Shown one piece after another: positions 37,797-48,181 of a DNA stretch of 64,000 nt. The notes beneath the pieces are model-generated. The model worked only from the letters and a program-made list of their open reading frames with translations. It was not told where the DNA came from and searched no databases. Position numbers and translations under genes: made by a program. The stretch lies in NCBI RefSeq assembly GCF_001598855.1, contig NZ_BCZS01000007.1, forward strand, positions 62,001 through 126,000. Direction: 5' to 3'. This DNA is from Pluralibacter gergoviae ATCC 33028 = NBRC 105706 (GTDB lineage: Bacteria; Pseudomonadota; Gammaproteobacteria; Enterobacterales; Enterobacteriaceae). How positions within the stretch are numbered: the first letter of the stretch is position 1; each line of letters begins with the position of its first letter.

Positions 37797-38201
37797 TTAT
37801 TGACCGAGCGTCAATGTTTTAAGCATTAATGATTTGGCCGTGCTCATAACTTCAACATTGGCCTGATAGCTGCGGGAAGCAGAGATGGTGTTCACCATCT
37901 CGCCCACGACATTTACGTTTGGCATGCGGACATAGCCGCTGGCATCGGCCAGAGGGTTGCCCGGCTCGTACACCATGCGATCGGGCGCGTTGCTTTCAAC
38001 AACATCGCTGACCCGCACTCCGCCCGTCTCCTGGCCCGGTGCGCTATTCACTTCGAAAATGACCTGTTTCGCCCGATAGGGCTGCCCATCTGGCCCTACG
38101 GCACTGTCGGCGTTTGCCATATTACTGGCGCTGACGTTAAGTCTTTTCGACTGGGCGGCCATTGCCGAACCGGCAATATCAAAGATACTGAACGTTGACA
38201 T
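37797..38201 (-). CDS. flgC: FlgC, proximal rod protein
   Basis: Protein of 134 residues, the E. coli length. Rod signature [20 protein letters not shown] at the N-terminus and [20 protein letters not shown] at the C-terminus. It forms the proximal rod with FlgB and FlgF. It is five bases after flgB. Confidence 0.97.
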   Translation of the reverse strand: MSTFSIFDIAGSAMAAQSKRLNVSASNMANADSAVGPDGQPYRAKQVIFEVNSAPGQETGGVRVSDVVESNAPDRMVYEPGNPLADASGYVRMPNVNVVGEMVNTISASRSYQANVEVMSTAKSLMLKTLTLGQ

Positions 38202-38206
38202 CGTTA

Positions 38207-38620
38207 TTATCCCTGACCGATAGCAGTCATCATGTTTTTGATTTGAGCACCCAGTAACGTAAGGCTGGACTCATATTTCACGCTATTATCAGCATAATTC
38301 ACGCGCTCCCTGTCCATATCGACAGTATTACCATCAGCGCTGGGCTGGTCCGGAATTCGATACATTAATCGCCCATCATCAAATGCCGGCGCCCGGCCAG
38401 GTATATGTGCCCCGGAGGTTAATGTCAGTGAAACAGGGCTATTTTGTGGCCTATTTTTATCCATTGAGTCCTTTAACTGGCGTGAAAAATCAATATCTCT
38501 TGCCAGATACCCTGGAGTATCTGCATTCGCAATATTGGCAGCCAGAACATCCTGCCGCTTAGTCAGCAAGCTGAGCGCCTGTTGCTGGAAGCGGAGCGCA
38601 CTATCGAGTCTATCGAGCAT
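38207..38620 (-). CDS. flgB: FlgB, proximal rod protein
   Basis: Protein of 137 residues, the E. coli length. The N-terminal rod motif is [20 protein letters not shown]; the C-terminus ([20 protein letters not shown]) forms the second helix of the rod coiled coil. It is the first gene of flgBCDEFGHIJ and is divergent from flgA. Confidence 0.97.
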   Translation of the reverse strand: MLDRLDSALRFQQQALSLLTKRQDVLAANIANADTPGYLARDIDFSRQLKDSMDKNRPQNSPVSLTLTSGAHIPGRAPAFDDGRLMYRIPDQPSADGNTVDMDRERVNYADNSVKYESSLTLLGAQIKNMMTAIGQG

Positions 38621-38896
38621 GAAATATACTCACTTTATACTTGAAAAATTAACCCAAACATTTTAGGAGTGAACAACCTATTTCTATACTGCAAAGATCC
38701 AACAGAAATAAACGCAATTAGAGACATGGCGAAAAAATGACACAGTTTGTAAAACTAATTCGCCGAATTGGCATCAAAAACTTCACTGTCTCTGGCATTA
38801 AAAATGAACGAATTTTAGCATATACTCTCAGAATAAAAATTCTAATTAACGACTTCATTTTACTCTTGCAATATATCAATAAGGTCTGACCGCCAC
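38621..38896. promoter_or_regulatory. Divergent flgB / flgA promoter region
   Basis: A 276-base AT-rich gap. In E. coli this gap has back-to-back FlhDC-dependent promoters for flgBCDEFGHIJ and flgAMN. No sigma-28 motif is visible. FlhDC boxes are expected but cannot be placed with certainty by eye. Confidence 0.5.
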
Positions 38897-39601
38897 ATGT
38901 CATTTATCCGTTCCATCCTTGCTATTGCAATAATGCTGGGTAGCAGCCTGAATTATTCCTTCGCCCATGCCAGCGTGGAAAATGAAGCATTAAAGCGAAA
39001 TATCACTGCGCTTATCACCTCTGAAAGTCAGCTGCCAGCAGCGGCCAATGTTGTTCAGATAGTCACTATCGTCACGCCCATCAGCCAGCTCAAACAGCTG
39101 TGTGAAAATCCCGATCTGTATCTCGCCGGCAGCAGCAGGCGCCTGACCGGTAACAGAAGCGTTGTCGCACGCTGCGGTAACCTGCGTAAATTCATTCAGG
39201 TCAAGGTGGCGGCGGAGGGTGAGTGGTGGACTGCGGCCCACCCCTTAAAACCCGCCAGCGTGATTCAGGAGGATGATCTGATGCTGCATACCGGCTCGCT
39301 CGATCATCAACCGGCCGATCTTCTCTTCGATAAAAGCAGCATTATTGGCCAGACCACCACCCGCACCATCAACGCCGGGCAGGCAATCACCCAAAGCGAA
39401 CTACGGCACCCCTGGCTTGCCGTCGCGGGCCAGGAAGTTGAAATCCTCGCCCAGGGCGATGGCTTTCAGATACGCACGCGCGGCAAGGCGCTGACGAATG
39501 CGGCAGCCAACAAAACGCTCAGGGTTTCCATGCGTAACGGGCAGATAATCAACGGAATTGTTGAACCTGACGGTACGGTAAGCATAAATCTTAAAGAATA
39601 A
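38897..39601 (+). CDS. flgA: FlgA, P-ring assembly chaperone
   Basis: Protein of 234 residues with a signal peptide (MSFIRSILAIAIMLGSSLNY ... AHA). The C-terminal SAF domain is typical (WTAAHPLKPASVIQEDDLML; RTINAGQAITQSELRHPWLA; VSMRNGQIINGIVEPDG). FlgA binds FlgI in the periplasm and aids P-ring formation. It is divergent from flgB and is followed 61 bases later by flgM. Its ribosome-binding site is poor. Confidence 0.95.
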   Translation: MSFIRSILAIAIMLGSSLNYSFAHASVENEALKRNITALITSESQLPAAANVVQIVTIVTPISQLKQLCENPDLYLAGSSRRLTGNRSVVARCGNLRKFIQVKVAAEGEWWTAAHPLKPASVIQEDDLMLHTGSLDHQPADLLFDKSSIIGQTTTRTINAGQAITQSELRHPWLAVAGQEVEILAQGDGFQIRTRGKALTNAAANKTLRVSMRNGQIINGIVEPDGTVSINLKE

Positions 39602-39602
39602 T

Positions 39603-39629
39603 TTTAGTCTTTTCCGCTGTGACCGATAG
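39603..39629 (+). promoter_or_regulatory. Sigma-28 (FliA) promoter of flgMN
   Basis: TTTAGTCT, 11 bases, ACCGATAG, with the correct spacing and about 34 bases before flgM. A late promoter for flgM, in addition to read-through from flgA, is the known arrangement in Salmonella. Confidence 0.75.
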
Positions 39630-39662
39630 TTAATACAGAGTCACAAGTTTATGAGGATCACG

Positions 39663-39959
39663 ATGAGTATAGACAGAGCGCAGTCGCCTCTCCCCGTATC
39701 AGCAATGACCGTTCGTCGGGATTTTAACACTCCGGCAAAAAGCGGAAACGCGAAAGCGGCGGTAGCGACCAACAGCAAAGAGAGCGGCACGCGGGTAAAA
39801 TTCAGCCAGATAGCACAGCAAATTCAGGCGGATTCGGCTCAGGATATCGATTATCAGCGTATTGACAAAATCCGCAGCGCGATTGAGTCCAATGAGTATA
39901 CGATCGACCCTGACCTGATAGCCCAAAATTTAGTGAATGATATCTTTCAACTCTCCTGA
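39663..39959 (+). CDS. flgM: FlgM, anti-sigma-28 factor
   Basis: About 98 residues from the ATG at 39663 (MSIDRAQSPLPVSAMTVRR), preceded by GAGG; E. coli FlgM starts MSIDRTSPLKPVS and has 97. An upstream in-frame ATG at 39651 is less likely. The C-terminal half (IDYQRIDKIRSAIESNEYTI; DLIAQNLVNDIF) is the sigma-28 binding region. FlgM inhibits FliA until it is exported through the completed hook. Confidence 0.95.
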   Translation: MSIDRAQSPLPVSAMTVRRDFNTPAKSGNAKAAVATNSKESGTRVKFSQIAQQIQADSAQDIDYQRIDKIRSAIESNEYTIDPDLIAQNLVNDIFQLS

Positions 39960-39967
39960 TGTCATAA

Positions 39968-40420
39968 ATGATGAAAACTGAAAATTTTAGCTCTATTCTG
40001 AACAAGCTTCACAGTGCGCTGATTGAACTGGAGGCGCTACTTATTGAGGAAGTGTCACAGCTACGAAAAGTACAGATTAATCCCGTTTCGCTACAGATTA
40101 TTTCTGATAATAAAAAACAGCTGCTTTCCACCATCAGTCACTATGATGAGATGCGCAAACAACTAGAGGTAACGCTAAAAATAACGGCTCCGTACAAAAA
40201 CAACCCCAGAATTGCAACCTCGTGGGAAGAAATTGTTAAAAAAATAAAAATATCCAATGAGCTTAATAATAAAGTTGCAGGCCTGCTGGCGCTGCATATG
40301 GAGAAAAGCGATCGGTTAAATAAACTGGTTAAAAAGAGCGGCTCAATGATGCCCACCTATGGCGCCAATGGTCAAACAGAGACCGCATCCTCAGGTAAGG
40401 TTTATAACCTCAGCGTATAA
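39968..40420 (+). CDS. flgN: FlgN, export chaperone for FlgK and FlgL
   Basis: Protein of 150 residues (149 if the second of two adjacent ATGs is used), wholly helical, with heptads around LNKLHSALIELEALLIEEVS. FlgN family proteins bind the C-termini of FlgK and FlgL before export. The position after flgM with an eight-base gap, the length and the helical character support the call; sequence identity in this family is low. Confidence 0.9.
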   Translation: MMKTENFSSILNKLHSALIELEALLIEEVSQLRKVQINPVSLQIISDNKKQLLSTISHYDEMRKQLEVTLKITAPYKNNPRIATSWEEIVKKIKISNELNNKVAGLLALHMEKSDRLNKLVKKSGSMMPTYGANGQTETASSGKVYNLSV

Positions 40421-40472
40421 TAGATATATTATCTCATAACTAACAATAGCATCCATTTATTTACCTATGAAA

Positions 40473-40505
40473 GACAAAGAAGAATCTTCTTCTTTGTCGC
40501 GATTA
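40473..40505 (+). terminator. Stem-loop terminator after flgAMN
   Basis: Perfect 11-base stem, GACAAAGAAGA (40473-40483) and TCTTCTTTGTC (40488-40498), with a four-base loop, about 50 bases past the flgN stop. The T run downstream is short. Confidence 0.7.
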
Positions 40506-40525
40506 TTTATATTTAATTTAACACC

Positions 40526-40550
40526 TCAAGACCAACACCAATGCCGATAA
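40526..40550 (+). promoter_or_regulatory. Sigma-28 (FliA) promoter of the chemoreceptor gene
   Basis: The -10 element GCCGATAA (40543-40550) is a perfect consensus. The best -35 candidate, TCAAGACC at 40526, is weak and two bases nearer than usual. It lies 55 bases upstream of the receptor ATG. Confidence 0.7.
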
Positions 40551-40605
40551 GGTTTGCGTATTGCGGTAAAACATCAAACAAAAGTTTTCCTTGAGAGTTT
40601 TAATT

Positions 40606-42168
40606 ATGTTAAACAGGATAAAGATCGTCAGCGGATTATTGTTGCTATTTGTATTAATAAATATATTGCAAATATCCTCTGGTGCAATGAGTTATTACTC
40701 TCTTAACTCAAATAAGAAAAATACAGAAATAGTATCGACCATCAATCTACAGCACGACTATCTCAACAAATCCTTTATCTCTTTACTGCAAGTCAGGACA
40801 ATGGTTAGCTTAGTTGGCATCAACTACGCACTTAATCATGACAGTACCGCAACGTCCCCGGATATCGCCACATTACTCGATCGGGCAGAAAAATCGCTGC
40901 TGCTGGCCCGGCAACAATGGAGTCAATATGAAGCAATAAAACTTCCTGTCGCTATCAATCCGCAAAAGCGCGATGTACTCAGGCAGACCTATATGATCTA
41001 CGCTAATTCGCTGGCTGAGATGATTGTTTTCATGAAACGCCGTGACCTGGCGAGCGGGCTTAATCAGCCAACGCAGAAAATTCAGGATAACTTTGAAAAA
41101 GCCTATATCCAGTTCATTGCCAACGGCGAAAAAACGCTCGCAGGCGCCGTTGCGGCGAGTAACTTTGATTACCGACTGGCCGTCGCTATCTCGATAGGAG
41201 CAACATTACTGATTGTGCTACTGGTCTTTTTCGCCTGGTTCGGCATTCACCATATTCTGATTAAACCGCTTAACCGGTTGAGTAAAAGTATTAATAACAT
41301 TACGGATGGCGATTTAACGCAGCCTCTTGAAATCGCAGGCAGTAACGAGCTCAGTACCTTTGCTAGCCATCTGCACCAGATGCAGAACGCATTGAACCGC
41401 ACCATTGGCAATATTCGCACCAGCGCCAATACCATATACCACTCGGCTAAAGCGCTGACGCTTGGCAGCAGCGAACTTGCCGAGCGTACCGAGCTGCAGG
41501 CGGCGTCTCTGGAACAGACCGCTGCCAGCATGGAAGAACTGACGTCAACGGTGAAGCAAAATGCGGAGAATGCGCAGAAAGCGAATCAGCTGGCGCTCGA
41601 CGCATCGGCCGCAGCCCGCCAAGGCGGTAAAGTCGTCAGCAATGTTGTCGCCACGATGAATGAAATCACTGAGAGTTCGCGGAGAATCGCCGATATTACC
41701 AGCGTCATTGACGGCATCGCTTTTCAGACGAACATTCTGGCGCTGAATGCCGCCGTGGAGGCCGCGCGCGCCGGCGAACAGGGACGAGGATTTTCGGTCG
41801 TCGCAAGTGAAGTGCGCAATCTCGCCCAGCGCAGCGCGCTCGCCGCCAGAGAGATCAAGACGCTTATTGATGATTCCGTCTGTAAAGTCGATCTTGGCTC
41901 CACGCTGGTGATAAGCGCCGGGGAAACCATTGATGAGGTCGTAAAGGCCACGACTCACGTTAACGATCTGATGAGTGAAATTGCCTCCGCTTCACAGGAA
42001 CAGAGCAAAGGAATTGAGCTGGTGGGCAAAGCGATAGTCGAAATGGACAGCGTCACGCTGCAAAACAGCAATCTGGTGCATAAGTCGTCCAGCGAAAGCC
42101 ACGCGATGGAAGAGCAGGCCAGCGTGCTGACGAATAGCGTCGCCGAATTTACCATCCGCCCCGCCTGA
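40606..42168 (+). CDS. Methyl-accepting chemotaxis protein (Tar/Tsr-type chemoreceptor)
   Basis: Protein of 520 residues from the ATG at 40606 (MLNRIKIVSGLLLLFVLINI); a TTG five codons upstream is less likely. Membrane helix 1 is at about 7-27. The periplasmic four-helix ligand domain of TarH type spans about 28-185. Helix 2 follows (VAISIGATLLIVLLVFFAWF), then a HAMP domain and the signalling hairpin (tip QTNILALNAAVEAARAGEQG). The ligand cannot be told from sequence. It ends FTIRPA, without the NWETF-type pentapeptide that tethers CheR and CheB to major E. coli receptors. It is the only receptor gene in the cluster, driven by its own sigma-28 promoter. Confidence 0.95.
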   Translation: MLNRIKIVSGLLLLFVLINILQISSGAMSYYSLNSNKKNTEIVSTINLQHDYLNKSFISLLQVRTMVSLVGINYALNHDSTATSPDIATLLDRAEKSLLLARQQWSQYEAIKLPVAINPQKRDVLRQTYMIYANSLAEMIVFMKRRDLASGLNQPTQKIQDNFEKAYIQFIANGEKTLAGAVAASNFDYRLAVAISIGATLLIVLLVFFAWFGIHHILIKPLNRLSKSINNITDGDLTQPLEIAGSNELSTFASHLHQMQNALNRTIGNIRTSANTIYHSAKALTLGSSELAERTELQAASLEQTAASMEELTSTVKQNAENAQKANQLALDASAAARQGGKVVSNVVATMNEITESSRRIADITSVIDGIAFQTNILALNAAVEAARAGEQGRGFSVVASEVRNLAQRSALAAREIKTLIDDSVCKVDLGSTLVISAGETIDEVVKATTHVNDLMSEIASASQEQSKGIELVGKAIVEMDSVTLQNSNLVHKSSSESHAMEEQASVLTNSVAEFTIRPA

Positions 42169-42198
42169 CGCCAGCGCGGCTCGCGCTGCAAATAAAAA

Positions 42199-42281
42199 CA
42201 CCCCGTCAGCTAACGCTCACGGGGTGCGGTGATCCGCATATAAATCCGGCGTCAGCTTCCTGACGCCGGATCCTCTTTTAC
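42199..42281 (+). terminator. Tandem stem-loops ending the chemoreceptor transcript
   Basis: First hairpin CACCCCGT / ACGGGGTG (42199-42226). Second, stronger hairpin ATCCGGCGTCAG / CTGACGCCGGAT (42244-42271, four-base loop) followed by CCTCTTTTA. It marks the right end of the flagellar cluster and also faces convergent ytfP. Confidence 0.85.
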
Positions 42282-42327
42282 GGGCAAGAGGGCCAGGCAC
42301 GCCTGAGCCCCCGGCAGCCTGGATATT

Positions 42328-42672
42328 TCAGAACAGCTCCCTGTCGAGCCAGTCGCCGGTATCAATCCGCGTGTGCGACTCCACCGAACGCTGGTAGACA
42401 TACATCCAGGCGCTCCCGTAGGGCGTCTGGATCAGGTGGCGCGCGTATTCACCGCCCTTAGTACGCAGGGCGTCGAGTTCGGCGAGCGTTGAAGCGTCGA
42501 TGCGATAAACCTCACCTGCTACCGTGCCCTCACCGGGCACCGCGCCCGGATAGTGGCCCAGGCTGTAGAGCTGATAGTTTTCCACGCTGAAATCGCCCAG
42601 CCACTGGCCATTGGTCATCCAGTGGCTGTTGCCTTGTTTGCGTCGTAAACTGCCGTAAACAAATATTCGCAT
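42328..42672 (-). CDS. ytfP: YtfP, gamma-glutamylcyclotransferase-family protein
   Basis: Protein of 114 residues with the GGCT/BtrG-like fold: MRIFVYGSLRRKQGNSHWM, then VAGEVYRIDASTLAELDALR with the conserved acidic residue, and the YVYQRS strand. E. coli YtfP is 113 residues and has no firmly assigned substrate. The start lies two bases after the tamB stop, so it is the last gene of tamA-tamB-ytfP. Confidence 0.93.
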   Translation of the reverse strand: MRIFVYGSLRRKQGNSHWMTNGQWLGDFSVENYQLYSLGHYPGAVPGEGTVAGEVYRIDASTLAELDALRTKGGEYARHLIQTPYGSAWMYVYQRSVESHTRIDTGDWLDRELF

Positions 42673-42674
42673 TG

Positions 42675-45600
42675 CTAAAACTCAAACTGATAGAGCAGAT
42701 CGAGCGCCTGATCTATGCCAGACACCGCTTCCAGATATAGCTTAGGCATCAGGCGATAACGTAGCGTGAGCGTTGCCAGAGAATCAAAAATTCCCACGCC
42801 GTATTTCACCTGCAGACCCGGCATAATATAACCGCTGACGACAACCTGGGAAGAGTCACCGACTCCCGCCGTGTCGAGCGCCAGATTGCTTACGCCAAAG
42901 GTCTCGCCGATTTTACCCATAACCTGCCCACTCTGCGCAACCCCTAAACCGACTAAAGCTGAGGTCATTGCCGCGCTGTCGCTCTGCTCGCTGCTCAGTC
43001 CCTGACCGCGCAGCAGGTAAGAGAGCGCCTCCTGCTGGGACATCGCCGGATCGGAGAAGATCTCCGCTTTCGGCTGATCGGCTGAGCCGGTGACGCGCAC
43101 GCCGGCCACCACGTCGTCCTCGGTGGCGTCCGGGTTACGAATGGCTTCGATATTGAGCATCGGCTGGTCCGGCGGGCCTGAGAACAGCAGGATGCCCTTG
43201 CGGACAATCAGGTCCTGACCGTAGGCGTGGAAACGCCCTTCCGGAATGTTGATCTGCCCGTTAAGGCCCAGCCCCTGTTTGTCCTGCGCCACCTTCAGAT
43301 CGCCGTCGAGGCGGGCCTTCAGGCCGAATGCGCTCAGGCGAACGTTGTTGCCGAGATGAATATTCAGGTTGCTGTTAATGGGGATCGCGGCGGTCTGCGG
43401 TTTTTCCGGCTGCAGATCGTTGTTGAGCATCACCTCATCGCTGGAGACGCCCGTCGCGCTCTCCGGCACGTCGTGCACCACGATGCGCGCCCAGGGCACG
43501 TCGACGTTGCCGTCGAGGGTAAACAGGCTCGGCGTGGCGGTAAAGACCACGTCGGGCGAGACGTCCAGACGCACCATCGGCGGCACGGTAATGCGCACCC
43601 GGCTGCCCTTCGCCGCCACCTGCGCTTTCCAGTTGTCGAGCTGGGTCCAGTCGGCGTTGCCGCTGAGGTTTATCTGCCCCTGCTTCGTGGCGATAAGCCC
43701 GGATAGCGTCGAGCGGGTGCCGTTGAAGCTCAGGCCGATGCGGCTCGGCTGCATATCGAACGGCATAAAGTTCGCGTCCATATCCAGATCCGCCAGCTGC
43801 AGCTGGCCGAAGAGCTGCGGCGCCTGCAGGTCGCCGCCGAGGCGCAGGTTAGCGTTGAGGTTGCCGGCCGCCTTCTCGCCGCGCTCGAAGATGGCGTTAA
43901 TCATCGACAGCGAGAAGTTGCGGATGTTGACGCTGCCCGCGAGATTGCGCTTGCCCTGCGGATCGCTGATGTCGATTTTGCCGTCGGTCTGGCCGTTGTT
44001 GGTCAGGCGAATAAGCCAGCCCAGCTCGGCGCGGTTGTTGTGCAGATCGGCGTTAACGTTGAGCGTATCAAAGGCGACCGGCAGCGGGGCGTCGTTCACC
44101 TGCTGGGTCACTTTAACGTTGCGCCCGGAGAGCGTCACTTTGCCCTGTGGCAGGCCAGGCTTGGTGGTGTCCCAGCTGACGTCGGCATTGCCGCTGAACA
44201 CGCCGCTGGCCTGGGTTTCAGGCGGCAGGAACGGCTTGAGCATCGCCAGGTCAAAGCGGTTGAGGTTCACCAGCGCGCGGCCGCTGGCGCCCGCGTCGAT
44301 GGTCTGCGGGACGCACAGCTCGGCGTTCGGGTTGGTCCAGCAGTGCGGCCCGACGCTAATCTTCTGCTCTTTGTTGCGGTAATCGAGCGCCACCGCGCGG
44401 TTAAGCGCCAGCGGCCCGACCGGCGTCTCGAAGCGGGTATTGCTGAGCGTACCTTTCCAGCGCTGCTCGCCGCGGTCAAAGCTGCCCGCCAGATCCAGCT
44501 GGCCGGAGACCGGCTCGCCCTGAATGCGCAGCGTCAGCTTATGCTCCTTCTCGCTGCCTTTGGCATCAAGCAGCACCTGGCGAATGTTGACGTCCGGCTG
44601 GGTAATGCCGTTCACCCGCACGCCGAGGCTGCCGCTGATTTGCTCTGCCGATTTGACGTCGCCCTTGACGCTGACGTCGGCGACGCTGAGCTCCTGCCAG
44701 CGCAGGCCGCGGGCGGTGATGTCCGCCAGCAGCTGCGGCGCCTCGATGGTGCCGCGCACCTTCACCAGTCCCTTCGCCGTGCCGCCGAGGCCCGGCAGCG
44801 CATTGTCGAGATTCGGCGCATCGATGCTGGCATCGAGATTCAGGTCCTTAACCCCCAGCTCGCCCTTCACGTCGGCGCTGTTGTTGCCCAGCGCCAGGTG
44901 CAGGCCGGGGATTTTCCACTGCAGGTAGCTGTTGCCGGAGAGCTTGCCGTCAACGTTGACCTTGTTCTGCTTGACGTTGCCGGTAATTTTCAGCTCCGGG
45001 ACATCCACCTGCCAGCTGCCGCCGTAAAGGCTGCCGCGAGTTTTGATAATACCGTTAAGCTTCGACGGCCAGTCGGGCACCTCTTTGGCGGTATTGATAC
45101 CGGCAAGCGTCAGCTCGCTGCGCCAGCTGATCGCCTGCTGCCAGTCGACGAGCGCCTTCAGCTCGGTTTTGCCCTCCAGCGCCGCGACGGTGAGCTTATC
45201 AATGTTCACCTGCTGCGCGTTGCCTTTAGCGTCGAGCCGTATGTCGGCGGGCGGCAGGTCCTGGCCCTTAACCGCCGTTTTAAAGGACAACGCGTAGTCG
45301 GTGGCCCTGCCGCTGAGCCTGAGGTGCAGATTGTCCGCCTGGAACTGGCGCTGGCCGGTGAAGGGCCAGTACAGCTGTTTGCTCTGTACTTCGAGGTTAA
45401 GCGGCAGCCCGGCCTCGGCCAGCTGCGCCCGGGCCCGCAGGTCGATATCGGCGGGGCCGGAGAGATTAATTCCGACCTCAAGCTGCTTGCGCAGCTCGCC
45501 GCCGACCTTCATCTTGATCTTCTCGCCCTTCAGCGGATCGATATTCAGGGTACTGTTGAGCGTCAGATCCACCGGCCAGCTGTCGGCAAGCGTTGCCGAC

Positions 45601-46451
45601 CCGCTGGCGTTGACGGTGCCCTGGCTGGAGTTAACGTCCAGGGTATCCAGCGTCATTTTGCCGTTGTTGCTGCTGACCTTGAGCAGCAGCTTATACACCG
45701 TCAGATCGGTATCGCCGGTGACCCGCAGCTGTTCGCCGGTAAACTGCTGGATGTTGAGGTTGAGCGGCAGGTGGACGTCGGCCATCTCCGGCAGCAGCGG
45801 TTTGGCGAAGAGGTCTTTCATCGTCTCGCCGAGCGGCTTTTCGTCCGGCTTTGGTTTCTCGATTTTGGGTTCGACCACCTGCTCCTGCGCCACTTTTGCC
45901 GCTTTGGGCAGGGCGATCAGCAGCCCCTGCAGCGCGGTGGGTGTCAGGGTCAGATCTTTCTCTTTCCAGCTGAGGCCGGAGGTAAAGTCCATCAGCGACA
46001 CCGCGGTGTCGTCAATTTTGATATTGATATTGCTGAGCGCCACCCGGCTCAGGGTGATGGGATACGGCGTCGAGAGGTTCAGCGGCCCGCTCTCCTCCTC
46101 TTCCACCGGCGCGGAAGGCGGCATTTTTTTGCTGTCGATGGCGACGTTGACGTCGCTCAGGGCGATATCGTTGACGCACAGGCTGCTGTGCCACAGGCAG
46201 CCCGGATCCACCGCCAGGTGGAAGCGCCCGGCCTGAACCGCCACGCCGGGCTGTTCGTAGCGCAGGTTCTTCACGGTCAAATCGCGCCAACCGCCGGTAA
46301 CCTGCTCAATGGCGAGCCCCGGCACCCAGCGGTTGGCGGCCTTAAACACCAGATGCAGGCCGGGAGTGGTGCCCACCAGAAAACCGACCGTCGCCAGCAG
46401 CAGGACGACCACGATCAGCGCGCCGAGGCTTATCTTTTTCCATAAACTCAT
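42675..46451 (-). CDS. tamB: TamB, inner-membrane-anchored translocation and assembly module protein
   Basis: Protein of 1258 residues (E. coli 1259). One N-terminal membrane anchor ([20 protein letters not shown]), a very long beta-rich periplasmic region, and a C-terminal TamB domain ([32 protein letters not shown]). TamB belongs to the AsmA/VPS13-like family that bridges inner and outer membranes, acts with TamA on autotransporter assembly, and is implicated in phospholipid transport. The start overlaps the tamA stop (ATGA). A substrate adhesin of possible interest, the inverse autotransporter, is encoded nearby, although intimin-type proteins use BAM and, in some studies, TAM. Confidence 0.97.
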   Translation of the reverse strand: MSLWKKISLGALIVVVLLLATVGFLVGTTPGLHLVFKAANRWVPGLAIEQVTGGWRDLTVKNLRYEQPGVAVQAGRFHLAVDPGCLWHSSLCVNDIALSDVNVAIDSKKMPPSAPVEEEESGPLNLSTPYPITLSRVALSNINIKIDDTAVSLMDFTSGLSWKEKDLTLTPTALQGLLIALPKAAKVAQEQVVEPKIEKPKPDEKPLGETMKDLFAKPLLPEMADVHLPLNLNIQQFTGEQLRVTGDTDLTVYKLLLKVSSNNGKMTLDTLDVNSSQGTVNASGSATLADSWPVDLTLNSTLNIDPLKGEKIKMKVGGELRKQLEVGINLSGPADIDLRARAQLAEAGLPLNLEVQSKQLYWPFTGQRQFQADNLHLRLSGRATDYALSFKTAVKGQDLPPADIRLDAKGNAQQVNIDKLTVAALEGKTELKALVDWQQAISWRSELTLAGINTAKEVPDWPSKLNGIIKTRGSLYGGSWQVDVPELKITGNVKQNKVNVDGKLSGNSYLQWKIPGLHLALGNNSADVKGELGVKDLNLDASIDAPNLDNALPGLGGTAKGLVKVRGTIEAPQLLADITARGLRWQELSVADVSVKGDVKSAEQISGSLGVRVNGITQPDVNIRQVLLDAKGSEKEHKLTLRIQGEPVSGQLDLAGSFDRGEQRWKGTLSNTRFETPVGPLALNRAVALDYRNKEQKISVGPHCWTNPNAELCVPQTIDAGASGRALVNLNRFDLAMLKPFLPPETQASGVFSGNADVSWDTTKPGLPQGKVTLSGRNVKVTQQVNDAPLPVAFDTLNVNADLHNNRAELGWLIRLTNNGQTDGKIDISDPQGKRNLAGSVNIRNFSLSMINAIFERGEKAAGNLNANLRLGGDLQAPQLFGQLQLADLDMDANFMPFDMQPSRIGLSFNGTRSTLSGLIATKQGQINLSGNADWTQLDNWKAQVAAKGSRVRITVPPMVRLDVSPDVVFTATPSLFTLDGNVDVPWARIVVHDVPESATGVSSDEVMLNNDLQPEKPQTAAIPINSNLNIHLGNNVRLSAFGLKARLDGDLKVAQDKQGLGLNGQINIPEGRFHAYGQDLIVRKGILLFSGPPDQPMLNIEAIRNPDATEDDVVAGVRVTGSADQPKAEIFSDPAMSQQEALSYLLRGQGLSSEQSDSAAMTSALVGLGVAQSGQVMGKIGETFGVSNLALDTAGVGDSSQVVVSGYIMPGLQVKYGVGIFDSLATLTLRYRLMPKLYLEAVSGIDQALDLLYQFEF

Positions 46452-48181
46452 AATTCAGGCCCCAGACCGATGTAGAACTGTATCCCGTGTTCGTCTTTAT
46501 CGCCGACCGGGGCGGCAATATCGAACTTGATCGGCCCGACCGGCGACTGCCAGCGCACGCCGACGCCGGCGCCGGTTTTAAAGTCGCTTTTGCTGATATC
46601 GTTTACCGCCTCGCCGCTGTCGACGAAGACGGCGCCCCACCACTTGCCGGTGACGTTGTACTGATACTCCAGCGAACCGGTCGCCAGCTTCGAGGCGCCG
46701 CGCAGCTTGCCTTCGCTGTCTTCCGGCGAAATAGATTTGTAGTCGTAGCCGCGAATGCTGCGATCGCCCCCGGCGAAGAAACGCAGATCGGGCGGCACTT
46801 TTTTGAAGTCGTTGGTTTCAATCCAGCCGAGGTTGCCGCGCATGACGAAGCGGTGCTTCTCCTGCAGGGTGCGGATCCAGGTGTTCTGCGCCTGCAGCAC
46901 CAGGAAGTCGATATCGGAGCCCCAGGTAGTGTTGGAGTAGTCCACCGAGTAGCGCTGGGAGTCGCCCCAGGTCGGCATCAGGCCGCCGCGGGAGCGGGTG
47001 CGGCTGACCATCACGCCCGGATAAAGCAGCATGGTGGTATCAGTCACCTCACCCTGGGTAAAGTGGTCGAGGCTCCAGCGCAGGTTGATGGCGCGCTGCC
47101 AGCCGCTGGAGAGGTCCCAGTAGCGGGAGAGCGCCAGGGTCGTCGAGTCCGATTCGGTATCGTTAAGATCGGTGCGCTTGTAGCCGCCCTGCACCAGGTA
47201 GTACTGCTCCAGCGGATTTTTCAGCAGCGGCATCTTGTAGCTGAAGTCCAGCTGCTGCTCGGGGCTGGAGATGCTGAGGCTGGTGGTCAGACTGTGGCCG
47301 TAGGAGTTCATCCACGGCTTCTTCCAGGTGGTCTTCACCCTCGGACCGACGTCGGTTGAGTAGCCTATCCCGGTTTCAATGGTGTTTTCGGTGCGCGGCG
47401 ACATGACGCCGTGCAGCGGCAGCACCTTGGTCTGCCGCGCTTTATCAAACTCCGGCGCCACCACCACCGAGTTGAACCAGCCGGTGGCCGACAGGCGGCG
47501 GTTCAGCTCGCCGAGATCGGCCGACGAATAGTAGTCGCCCTTCTTAAACGGGATCAGGTTTTGCAGATAGCGGTCCTGGATCTGCGAGCCTTCGAAAGTG
47601 ACGTCGCCAAAGCGGTAGCGCTGACCGCTGTCGTAGTCGATGTCCCAGAAGGCCTGATGGCGGTCGAGGGCCACGCCGAGCTGGCTCTTTTTAAATTCGC
47701 TGTCGAAGTAGCCTTTGCGCAGCGCAACGCTGGTGAGATCTTTTTTGAAGCCATCGTAGTCGCCGTGATTGAGCACGGTGCCGATTTTGGGGCGCTTCTT
47801 CAGCAGATCGAGGTAGTCGCGATCGTCGCGGGCGCCGCCGCGCAGGATAACATCGGTACCGCCGATGCGCACCGGCTCGCCGGGCTTGACGTGCGCCACC
47901 AGCTCCTGGCGACCTTTGGCCGGCGCGGGCTTAAGCTCAAAGTTTATCGACGGTTCGTAATAGCCCAGCGCCTTAAGACCTTCACGAATGGCATCGTCCA
48001 CCCGTGCCTGGAAGCGGCGGTCGGCCGTGACTTCATCGCTCTCGATGGTCGATAGCTGCGCGCGAACGTTCTTCTCCAGTTCGCCCGACAGCCCCTCAAC
48101 TTTCAGGCGAATTCCCGCCGCGCTGGCGACGCTGCTGATCAGCAGTAGGCTGGCCCAGCATAGATGTCGAAATTGTGGCAC
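46448..48181 (-). CDS. tamA: TamA, outer-membrane BamA-family assembly protein
   Basis: Protein of 577 residues from a GTG at 48181 (decoded [13 protein letters not shown]), exactly the E. coli length. I chose it because GGGAG lies five bases upstream and the signal peptide then starts properly ([22 protein letters not shown]). Three POTRA domains span about residues 25-265, followed by a 16-strand barrel with the conserved VRGF-like loop ([16 protein letters not shown]) and C-terminal [11 protein letters not shown]. It works with TamB in outer-membrane protein insertion. Confidence 0.97.
   Translation of the reverse strand: MPQFRHLCWASLLLISSVASAAGIRLKVEGLSGELEKNVRAQLSTIESDEVTADRRFQARVDDAIREGLKALGYYEPSINFELKPAPAKGRQELVAHVKPGEPVRIGGTDVILRGGARDDRDYLDLLKKRPKIGTVLNHGDYDGFKKDLTSVALRKGYFDSEFKKSQLGVALDRHQAFWDIDYDSGQRYRFGDVTFEGSQIQDRYLQNLIPFKKGDYYSSADLGELNRRLSATGWFNSVVVAPEFDKARQTKVLPLHGVMSPRTENTIETGIGYSTDVGPRVKTTWKKPWMNSYGHSLTTSLSISSPEQQLDFSYKMPLLKNPLEQYYLVQGGYKRTDLNDTESDSTTLALSRYWDLSSGWQRAINLRWSLDHFTQGEVTDTTMLLYPGVMVSRTRSRGGLMPTWGDSQRYSVDYSNTTWGSDIDFLVLQAQNTWIRTLQEKHRFVMRGNLGWIETNDFKKVPPDLRFFAGGDRSIRGYDYKSISPEDSEGKLRGASKLATGSLEYQYNVTGKWWGAVFVDSGEAVNDISKSDFKTGAGVGVRWQSPVGPIKFDIAAPVGDKDEHGIQFYIGLGPEL

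Noticed and set aside
44040-46445. Open frame of 801 codons opposite tamB, and similar ones opposite flhA, fliI and tamA
   Set aside because: Antisense shadows of conserved genes with no ribosome-binding site and no recognisable domain.
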